Assembly: GCA_036406475.1 (NCBI GenBank)
Contig: DASXBA010000061.1
Location: forward strand, 1-12,249
Direction: 5' to 3'
DNA length: 12,249 nt
From: DASXBA01 sp036406475
Lineage (GTDB): Bacteria > Actinomycetota > Thermoleophilia > Solirubrobacterales > Thermoleophilaceae
The position numbers and the translations under genes were made by a program. Below are positions 1-5,290 of this stretch, one piece after another (position 1 is the stretch's first letter; the number at the start of each line of letters is the position of its first letter). The notes under the pieces were generated by a model, which saw only the letters and a program-made list of their open reading frames with translations, was not told the DNA's origin and did not search any database.

Positions 1-1829
1 TTGGCGTTGCCCACGGGGCGCACGTTGAAGCCGATGATGATCGCGTCGGACGCCGCCGCCAGCATCACGTCGGACTCGTTGATGCCGCCCACGCCGTCGT
101 GGATCACATTGACGGTGACGCGCTCCTGCGGGAGCTTGGCGATCTCGTCGATCAGCGCCTCGAGCGAGCCGGCCACGTCCGCCTTGAGGATCAGCGCCAG
201 TTCGACGGTGCCCTCCTGCGCGCGGGCCATGACGTCCTCGAGCGACACCCTCACGCCGGCCCGGCGCGCGAGCGCCTCGGTCTTGAGCCGGTTCGCGCGC
301 TCGCCGGCCAGGCGGCGCGCCTCGCGCTCGTTGGCCACCACGCGGAAGGTCTCGCCTGCCTCGGGCACGCCGTCGAAGCCGAGTACCTCCACCGGCATGC
401 CGGGAGTCGCCTGCTTGACGCGCTCGCCCCGGAAGTCGTTCATCGCGCGGGCGCGGCCGGCGTGCTCCCCGGCGACCAGGGCATCTCCGACCTTCATGCG
501 GCCGCGCTGGATCAGGAGGGTGACGACGGGGCCGCGGCCGGGATCCAGCCGCGACTCGATCACCACGCCCGAGGCCTCGGCGCTCGGGTTGGCCTTGAGC
601 TCCTGGATCTCGGCCAGCGTGACGAGCGTCTCGAGCAGCTCCTCGAGGTTCTGCCTGGTCTTGGCGGAGACGTCGACGAACTCGGTGTCGCCGCCCCAGT
701 CGGCGGGAGTCAGCTCCTGCTGGGCGAGCTCGCCGCGGACGCGGTTCGGGTCCGCGCCCTCCTTGTCGATCTTGTTGACCGCGACCATGATCGGCACGCC
801 CGCCGCCTTGGCGTGGTCGATCGCCTCGACGGTCTGCGGCATCACGCCGTCGTCCGCGGCCACGACGATGACCGCTATATCGGTGGCGCGGGCGCCACGG
901 GCGCGCATTGCCGTGAAGGCCTCGTGGCCGGGCGTGTCGAGGAAGGTGATCGTGTTGCCGTCGTGGTGCACCTGGTAGGCGCCGATGTGCTGGGTGATCC
1001 CGCCTGCCTCGCCGGAGGCCACCTCGGTTTCGCGGATGGCGTCGAGCAGCGACGTCTTGCCGTGGTCGACGTGGCCCATGATCGTGATGACGGGCGGCCG
1101 CTCCTCGAGCTCGTCGTCGCTGTCCTCGTACTCGAGCTCCTCCTCGACCTCGTCGGCGGCGTGGACCATCTCGACCTTCTTGTCGAGCGCCTCGGCCAGC
1201 ACCTGGATCGCCTCGTCGGAGAGCGTCTGGGTGAGCGTGGCCATCTCCCCCAGCTCCATCAGCTTCTTGATCACCTCGGGCGCGCCGAGGCCGAGCGACT
1301 CCGCCACCTCCTTGACGGTGGCGCCGGACTGGATCTCGGTGGCGGGCTCCTCCTGCTGCGCGGCCGCCTCGCGCGCCGCCGCCTCCGCCTCGAGGTCGGG
1401 CTCGACCCAGCGCGGACGGCGCCGGCGGCCGCGCCCGCGGCGCGGCGGCTGCTGCGGAGGTGGCGGCGGCCTGTCCCGGCGCGCCGCCTGTGAGTCGATC
1501 ACGACGCGGCGGCGGCGCCCGCCACCGCCGGGCGCCTGCTCGCCGGCCCGGCCGCCACGGGTGGGGCGGGCGCGAGCGGGACGCTCACCGCGGGAGGGCT
1601 GCGACTGGGCGGCCTTGTCGCCATCGGCCTGCGGGGCCTCGGCGGCCTTCTCCTTGGCGGGCGCGGGCTCCTCGGCGGCGCCGTTGCCGAAGGCGCGCGC
1701 CACGTCGGCCTCGTCGACGCTCGAGGCCGCGGCCTTCACGTCGAAGCCGGCCTTCTGAAGGATCGCGAGGACCTCCTTGCTGGAGATGCCCTTCTCCTTC
1801 GCTATCTCGTGGACGCGCTTCTTTGCCAT
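1..1829 (-). CDS. infB: Translation initiation factor IF-2 (3' end missing)
   Basis: IF-2 is the GTPase that brings fMet-tRNA to the 30S subunit and promotes 50S joining. The reading frame is open from an ATG at 1829 to the left edge, 609 codons. Visible parts: a first IF2N domain (residues 1-48), a long linker, a second IF2N-like segment (about 169-222), then the G domain with G1 GHVDHGKT (252-259), G3 DTPGH (298-302) and G4 NKID (352-355). Domain II follows, then the start of domain III/C1, and the frame leaves the window just after GFNVRP. About 200 C-terminal residues, including the fMet-tRNA-binding C2 domain, should lie outside. Linker residues 78-145 are rich in Arg, Pro and Gly, including runs RRRR and PPPPP. 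The start overlaps the ylxR tail by 28 nt and has no clear Shine-Dalgarno sequence, which suggests translational coupling. Identity is certain from the motifs. Confidence 0.98.
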   Translation of the reverse strand, partial: MAKKRVHEIAKEKGISSKEVLAILQKAGFDVKAAASSVDEADVARAFGNGAAEEPAPAKEKAAEAPQADGDKAAQSQPSRGERPARARPTRGGRAGEQAPGGGGRRRRVVIDSQAARRDRPPPPPQQPPRRGRGRRRRPRWVEPDLEAEAAAREAAAQQEEPATEIQSGATVKEVAESLGLGAPEVIKKLMELGEMATLTQTLSDEAIQVLAEALDKKVEMVHAADEVEEELEYEDSDDELEERPPVITIMGHVDHGKTSLLDAIRETEVASGEAGGITQHIGAYQVHHDGNTITFLDTPGHEAFTAMRARGARATDIAVIVVAADDGVMPQTVEAIDHAKAAGVPIMVAVNKIDKEGADPNRVRGELAQQELTPADWGGDTEFVDVSAKTRQNLEELLETLVTLAEIQELKANPSAEASGVVIESRLDPGRGPVVTLLIQRGRMKVGDALVAGEHAGRARAMNDFRGERVKQATPGMPVEVLGFDGVPEAGETFRVVANEREARRLAGERANRLKTEALARRAGVRVSLEDVMARAQEGTVELALILKADVAGSLEALIDEIAKLPQERVTVNVIHDGVGGINESDVMLAAASDAIIIGFNVRPVGNA

Positions 1830-2221
1830 TCGTCTATGGAGTCTATGAGGTGCTGCGTCAGTTCCACACGCGCGCGAAAGGACCGGCTCAGGGACCTCTC
1901 CGACACCTGCGAGCACTCGGGCCGGGCGCAGACATAGGCGCCGCGTCCCTCAGCCCGGGCGTCCGGGTCCGTCATGACCACTCCGGCCGGACCGCGGGCC
2001 AGCCTGAGTAGCCCCTCCTTGGGCAGCGAGCGCCCGCAGCCGAGACAGGTACGCCTCGGGCTAGCCGCCCTGACCTCCGGTCTCGGGCTCGGCAGTCTCG
2101 GGGACCGCCTCGGGCTCCGGCTCCGCGCTGTCGGCTGCCGCGGGCTCCGGGCTCTCGGCGCTGGGCTCCGGAGCTTCGGGCTCGGGCGCCGGCTCCTCTG
2201 CCGGCTCGCCCCCGTCCTCAT
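1802..2221 (-). CDS. ylxR: YlxR (DUF448) family RNA-binding protein, start uncertain
   Basis: This is the small protein usually encoded between nusA and infB; the family binds nucleic acid and its exact role is not settled. The conserved part begins at about 2059 with PRRTCLGCGR and continues through GRGAYVC, CARPEC and the C-terminal helix ending DEWQRSASTR, about 86 residues, which is family length. The stop is TAG at 1802-1804. The start is a problem: no in-frame ATG, GTG or TTG lies just before the domain. The nearest upstream canonical codon is the ATG at 2221 used here, 161 nt inside nusA, and it would add about 50 low-complexity Arg/Ser/Pro residues that look like a shadow of the nusA tail. 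A non-canonical start near 2095 (CTG) or a +1 shift at the nusA stop are alternatives. Family is confident, the 5' end is not. Confidence 0.82.
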   Translation of the reverse strand: MRTGASRQRSRRPSPKLRSPAPRARSPRQPTARSRSPRRSPRLPSPRPEVRAASPRRTCLGCGRSLPKEGLLRLARGPAGVVMTDPDARAEGRGAYVCARPECSQVSERSLSRSFRARVELTQHLIDSIDEWQRSASTR

Positions 2222-3488
2222 CCGGCGGCACCACGTAGTCGGTGTCCTTGTCGGAGAGCTCCTGGTGAGCGGGCAGGCCGCAGTAGCGGGACCCCGAGAG
2301 GGCGGCGTTCGGGCAGCGCTTGCCATTGGCGAGGATCGCGGCGCAGCGGCCGGACAGCTCCGCCTCCTCCTCGAATGGCATCTCGGCCTCATCCTCGGCG
2401 AACTCGGTCTCCGAGCGGATGTCCACGCGCCAGCCGGTGAGCCGTGCGGCCAGCCGGGCGTTCAGGCCGTCCTTGCCGATGGCGAGCGAGAGCTGGTCGT
2501 CGGGGACGATGACCGTGGCCTGCATGGCGTCGTCGTCCACCAGCACCTCGCGCACGCGCGCGGGCGAGAGGGCCTTGGCAACGAAGCGCGCCGGCTCCTC
2601 GTTGAAGGGGATGATGTCGATCTTCTCGCCGCGCAGCTCGGACACGACCATGCGCACGCGCGAGCCGCGCGGGCCGACGCAGGCGCCGACGGGGTCCACG
2701 CCCGAGGCGTGCGAGATGACCGCGATCTTCGAGCGGTAGCCGGGCTCGCGGGCGACGTTCTGGATCTCGACCAGGCCGTCGGCGATCTCCGGCACCTCGA
2801 GCTCGAACAGCTTGCGGATCAGCTCGGGGTTGCGGCGCGAGACGATGATGCTCGGCCCCTTGGCCTGCGAGGAGACGTCGGTGATCACCGCCTTCACGCG
2901 CGCGCCATGCTCGTAGCGCTCGCCGTGCACCTGCTCGGAGCGCGGCAGCAGCGCCTCGACGCGCTCACGCAGCTGCACGAGCGTGTAGCGCGAGTCGGAC
3001 TGCTGGACGATGCCGGTGATCAGCTCGCCGATCCGGTCCTGGTACTCGTCGAAGGTCATGTCGCGCTCGGCCTCGCGGATCCGCTGGAGGATCACCTGCT
3101 TGGCCGTCTGCGCGGCGATGCGGCCGAAGTCGTCCGGCGTCACGTCGCTCTCGGAGATCTGATCGCGGAACTCCATCAGCCGCTCGAGCGGGATCTCGGG
3201 CGCGGTGGGTTCGCGCAGCTCGCCGGTCTCGGGGTCGACCTGCGGCTCGCCCGCCTCCTCCTCGACCTCGTCGAGCAGCTGCTCCTCGATGTCCTCGGGG
3301 ACGTCGAGCTCGTACACCCGGAAGTCACCGTTCTGGTGATCGACCTCCACCCGCGCGTACTTGGCGGCGCCGGGGGTCTTCTTGTACGCGGACAGGAGGG
3401 CGTCCTCGAGGGCTTCCATCAGCCTGTCCGCGGAGATTCCCTTCTCGCGCTCGAGAACCGTGACGGCTTCGAGGATCTCCTTGCTCAT
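2061..3488 (-). CDS. nusA: Transcription termination/antitermination protein NusA with extra C-terminal Cys/His module
   Basis: NusA binds RNA polymerase and nascent RNA and modulates pausing, termination and antitermination. The 475-residue product has the N-terminal RNAP-binding domain (about 1-180, with an acidic insert near 66-100), an S1 domain (about 185-255), KH1 with VGPRGSRV (271-278) and KH2 with AIGKDGLNARLAARL (336-350). Actinobacterial NusA often ends near here. This one continues with a Cys/His module, C382-x9-C392-x10-C403-x4-H408, and then an acidic Pro/Glu-rich tail (about 410-475). The module resembles small treble-clef or knuckle-like Cys/His motifs (inference; DUF5763-like spacing). 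There are no AR repeats like those of E. coli NusA. The ATG at 3488 overlaps the rimP stop (ATGA) and has a strong Shine-Dalgarno sequence. Confidence 0.98.
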   Translation of the reverse strand: MSKEILEAVTVLEREKGISADRLMEALEDALLSAYKKTPGAAKYARVEVDHQNGDFRVYELDVPEDIEEQLLDEVEEEAGEPQVDPETGELREPTAPEIPLERLMEFRDQISESDVTPDDFGRIAAQTAKQVILQRIREAERDMTFDEYQDRIGELITGIVQQSDSRYTLVQLRERVEALLPRSEQVHGERYEHGARVKAVITDVSSQAKGPSIIVSRRNPELIRKLFELEVPEIADGLVEIQNVAREPGYRSKIAVISHASGVDPVGACVGPRGSRVRMVVSELRGEKIDIIPFNEEPARFVAKALSPARVREVLVDDDAMQATVIVPDDQLSLAIGKDGLNARLAARLTGWRVDIRSETEFAEDEAEMPFEEEAELSGRCAAILANGKRCPNAALSGSRYCGLPAHQELSDKDTDYVVPPDEDGGEPAEEPAPEPEAPEPSAESPEPAAADSAEPEPEAVPETAEPETGGQGG

Positions 3489-3925
3489 GAGCTCTCCTCC
3501 ACCAGGTTGCTGCGGCCGATCTCCGAGTACGGGATCGAGATCACACCGCCGTCCGCGGCGACGGTCACCTCCTCGTCGGAGGCCCCGACCAGCTCACCGG
3601 TGACGCTGCCGCGTCCGTCGCGGGGCGTGCGGGTGCGCACGCGCGCGCGCCGGCCGAGGAAGCGGCGGTAGTGGTCGGGCTTGGTGAGCGGGCGGCGGGG
3701 GCCGGGCGACGAGACCTCGAGACCGAAGTCCACGAGCAGCTCGCGCAGGTGACCCGTCACGCGCTCACACAGCGCCAGATCGACGCCGTCGGGATGGTCG
3801 ATGAACAGGCGCACGCGCTCGGCGGCGACCTGCTCGCATGCGAGCACCTCGACGTCCGGCTCGACGTTCGCGAGCCGCTCTTCGATGTCGTTCTGTATCC
3901 GGTCGATCTGCATCTGCATCCGCAT
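3485..3925 (-). CDS. rimP: Ribosome maturation factor RimP
   Basis: RimP binds the immature 30S subunit and helps its late assembly. From ATG 3925 the product is 146 residues, close to family length. It has the family hallmark LEVSSPG (69-75) followed by RPLTKPDHYRRFLGR (78-92), and a C-terminal SH3-like beta region with GELVG and IPYSEIGRSNLVEE. The N-terminal segment before the first helix is short. Start choice: ATGs lie at 3925, 3919 and 3913, none with a good Shine-Dalgarno sequence. A GTG at 3958 is also in frame, but it lies inside the terminator hairpin and would add 11 residues unlike the family. First gene of the rimP-nusA-ylxR-infB operon; its stop overlaps the nusA start. Confidence 0.94.
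   Translation of the reverse strand: MRMQMQIDRIQNDIEERLANVEPDVEVLACEQVAAERVRLFIDHPDGVDLALCERVTGHLRELLVDFGLEVSSPGPRRPLTKPDHYRRFLGRRARVRTRTPRDGRGSVTGELVGASDEEVTVAADGGVISIPYSEIGRSNLVEESS
3494..3500 (-). promoter_or_regulatory. Strong Shine-Dalgarno sequence for nusA
   Basis: The minus strand reads GGAGGAG, 5 nt before the nusA ATG and inside the last codons of rimP. It is one of the clearest ribosome-binding sites in the window and fixes the nusA start, even though the gene overlaps rimP by 4 nt. Confidence 0.8.
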
Positions 3926-3932
3926 TTGGTCG

Positions 3933-3961
3933 AAAAAAAGGTGGGCTGCGAAGCCCACCTT
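3933..3961 (-). terminator. Intrinsic terminator immediately before rimP (candidate attenuator)
   Basis: On the minus strand AAGGTGGGCT (3961-3952) pairs perfectly with AGCCCACCTT (3947-3938) around a 4-nt loop TCGC, followed directly by five more T's (seven in a row in total, 3939-3933). This is a textbook Rho-independent terminator. It ends 7 nt before the rimP ATG at 3925, so rimP transcripts must read through it. It may also end dtd transcription. Confidence 0.88.
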
Positions 3962-3996
3962 CAGGCGCGGCCCGCGGGCCGCAAACGTCTGAAAGT
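3957..3996 (-). promoter_or_regulatory. Possible antiterminator stem in the rimP leader
   Basis: On the minus strand ACTTTCAG (3996-3989) can pair with CTGAAGGT (3964-3957), 8 bp with one G-U pair. The second arm shares AAGGT with the 5' arm of the terminator, so the full helices exclude each other. The loop holds a perfect 16-nt GC palindrome (3967-3982) that would form its own hairpin. The pairing is seen in the sequence; its regulatory role is inference. Confidence 0.5.
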
Positions 3997-4010
3997 CCTA
4001 GCGACGAACG

Positions 4011-4037
4011 AGTATAGACGCGGTACTCACACGTCCA
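4011..4037 (-). promoter_or_regulatory. Probable promoter of rimP-nusA-ylxR-infB
   Basis: The minus strand has TATACT as a -10 (4016-4011), five of six matches to consensus, in a short AT-richer patch just after the dtd stop. The best -35 is TGGACG (4037-4032) with a 15-nt spacer, which is short. Transcription would start near 4003 and give a leader of about 80 nt that holds the hairpins and terminator before rimP. Confidence 0.45.
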
Positions 4038-4449
4038 CCAGGACGGTGACGGGCCCGTCGTTCGCGAGCGCGACCGACATGCGCGCGCCGAAGCGCCCGC
4101 CGCGTGCGCCGAGCGCGTCCCGCACCCGCGCGTACAGGGGTTCGGCCTCGTCCGGTGGAGCAGCGTCGACGAAGCTCGGACGGTTGCCCTTGCGCGTGTC
4201 CCCGTAGAGCGTGAACTGGCTGACGCAGAGCACCTCGCGGCCCGTGTCGTCGAGCGAGAGGTTCATCCGCCCGTCTTCGTCCTCGAAGATCCGGAGCGCC
4301 CGCAGCTTGCGCGCGACCTTGTCGGCCTCTTCGGCGCCGTCGCCGCGGCGGACGCCGAGCAGCACGAGCATCCCGGGCCCGATGCGCGCGACCTCCTCGC
4401 CGTCCACCGACACCGACGCCTCGCTCACCCGCTGCACCAGCGCGCGCAC
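4027..4449 (-). CDS. dtd: D-aminoacyl-tRNA deacylase
   Basis: DTD hydrolyses D-amino acids (and glycine on tRNA-Ala) from mischarged tRNAs in the cytoplasm, a translation proofreading step. The 140-residue product covers the whole family: it starts V/MRALVQRVSEASVSV, has the active-site motif SQFTLYG (77-83) followed by DTRKGNRPSF, and ends with the second active-site motif in ANDGPVTVLVDV, where the cross-subunit Gly-Pro pair sits at 132-133. GTG 4449 is chosen because it aligns exactly with the usual N-terminus; the frame stays open upstream, but that part is antisense to the neighbouring gene. It is divergent from the plus-strand gene at 4468 with 18 bp between start codons, and no good Shine-Dalgarno sequence is visible, so its transcript may be leaderless. 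It stops 11 nt before the candidate rimP -10. Confidence 0.97.
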   Translation of the reverse strand: MRALVQRVSEASVSVDGEEVARIGPGMLVLLGVRRGDGAEEADKVARKLRALRIFEDEDGRMNLSLDDTGREVLCVSQFTLYGDTRKGNRPSFVDAAPPDEAEPLYARVRDALGARGGRFGARMSVALANDGPVTVLVDV

Positions 4450-4467
4450 CGTGCGTACTCTGCCGGA

Positions 4468-4857
4468 GTGGCAGCCGTCGATGTCGTTGACGCCTACGTG
4501 AGCGCCCTGCCCGAGGGCGGGCGCCGGCTGGCCGAAGCCGAGTGGGGCATCACCGTTCCCGCGGGGTCGGCCGGCGGCGAGCCGCTGGACGTGGGCCTCC
4601 GCATCGCCGACGGGCTGCTCACCGCCAAGGCCGCGGCGCTCGGCCCCGCGCCCGACCTCGATCCCTGGATGCTCCTGTGGTGGAACCGCCAGACCCGCCA
4701 CGTGCGCTTCGGCTGCTCCCGCTCGCAGGAGATCTGGGTCCACGCCGACCTTGCCGCGACCGACGTGGACGAGCGCTCGCTCGACCGGCTGCTCGGCCTG
4801 CTGGCCGAGGGGGCGATCGCGGTGCGGGACTACGCGGGCCGGATCCGGAGGCAGTAG
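4468..4857 (+). CDS. Hypothetical protein, possibly YbjN/CesT-like chaperone fold
   Basis: The only plus-strand gene. Its codon pattern and G/C third positions match the neighbours, and the reverse frames hold nothing recognisable. The 129-residue product is soluble, with no signal peptide or membrane segment. It has an N-terminal helix (about 3-25), a beta-rich middle (WGITVP; LDVGLRIADGLLTAKAAAL; LLWWNRQTRHVRFG; EIWVHADL), and a C-terminal helix (DERSLDRLLGLLAEGAIAVRDY). This alpha-beta-alpha order recalls the YbjN / type III secretion chaperone-like fold common in small actinobacterial proteins; that match is from memory and only tentative. The start is GTG 4468, with GGAG directly abutting it and so too close to serve as a Shine-Dalgarno sequence. 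A weak -10-like TACTCT (4456-4461) would place the transcript start at the GTG, fitting a leaderless mRNA. GTG 4498 is an alternative. The stop codon TAG is the first element of the heptamer repeat. Confidence 0.83.
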   Translation: MAAVDVVDAYVSALPEGGRRLAEAEWGITVPAGSAGGEPLDVGLRIADGLLTAKAAALGPAPDLDPWMLLWWNRQTRHVRFGCSRSQEIWVHADLAATDVDERSLDRLLGLLAEGAIAVRDYAGRIRRQ

Positions 4858-4927
4858 GCGGTAGGCAGTAGCCGGTAGAGGCCCTCGACCCGATGCCGTT
4901 ACTACTGCCTACGGCCTAACGCCTACT
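4853..4927. repeat. Heptanucleotide repeat forming a long inverted repeat between convergent genes
   Basis: Two 26-nt arms, 4853-4878 and 4902-4927, are reverse complements at 22 of 26 positions, with a 23-nt loop. The left arm is built of tandem heptamers of the form TAGGCGG, TAGGCAG, TAGCCGG. The right arm carries the complementary units CTACTGC, CTACGGC, CTAACGC, CTACTCC. The array spans exactly from the TAG stop of the plus-strand gene to just before the stop of the TPR gene at 4931. It could act as a bidirectional terminator or transcript-end hairpin, although neither strand has a T-tract. Confidence 0.75.
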
Positions 4928-4930
4928 CCC

Positions 4931-5290
4931 TCATGCCGCGCGCAGGCGATCTCTGAACGCGCGGTAGTCGGCACGGTCCGGCCGCATGCCCGCCGCGAGC
5001 GTGAAGTGACGGCTCGCCTCGTTGCGGTGGCCGGTCTTCTCGAGCGCGCGGCCGAGGCAGAAGTGCGCATAGTCGTTCACCGGGTGGCGCTCGACCACCG
5101 CCCCGAACTCCTCGGCGGCCTTCTCGAACCGAGAGGTGCGGAAGTAGGCACGGCCCAGTGCCTCGCGGATCGAGCTCTTGTCGGGCTCTAGCGCGCGGGC
5201 CCGCTCGAGCGGGATCGCGGCGGCCGCGAAATCGCCGGCGTCGAGCAGGGCGCTTCCCTTCTTGAACAGCTCGTAGGCACCGTCGCTCAT
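4931..5290 (-). CDS. Small tetratricopeptide-repeat protein
   Basis: A 119-residue cytoplasmic protein made almost entirely of TPR helices. Three repeats are visible: about 3-36 (AYELFKKGSALLDAGDFAAA), 38-70 (REALGRAYFRTSRFEKAAEE) and 72-106 (AHFCLGRALEKTGHRNEASR), each with the small-residue G/A pattern and an acidic or proline turn. A short capping helix follows. TPR proteins are protein-interaction scaffolds; no catalytic residues are seen and the partner is unknown. The ATG at 5290 overlaps the coaBC stop (ATGA), so it is probably translated by coupling as the last gene of the gmk-rpoZ-coaBC operon. A GGGGAGG lies only 1 nt before the ATG, unusually close. The same frame is open upstream through coaBC, but that extension is an antiparallel-frame shadow rich in Arg/Gly. 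Confidence 0.9.
   Translation of the reverse strand: MSDGAYELFKKGSALLDAGDFAAAAIPLERARALEPDKSSIREALGRAYFRTSRFEKAAEEFGAVVERHPVNDYAHFCLGRALEKTGHRNEASRHFTLAAGMRPDRADYRAFRDRLRAA

Noticed and set aside
1..1493. Long plus-strand open frames (1-978 and 99-1493)
   Set aside because: They lie antisense to infB, whose GTPase motifs are unmistakable. Their products are low-complexity Ser/Arg- or Leu/Gly/Asp-rich sequences typical of GC-rich shadow frames.
1974..3671. 565-codon plus-strand open frame over nusA and rimP
   Set aside because: Antisense to two certain genes, with a Leu/Gly/Arg/Asp-biased product and no domain.
3967..3982. 16-nt GC palindrome in the rimP leader as an independent terminator
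   Set aside because: No T-tract and no loop unless the centre opens; better read as part of the leader fold.
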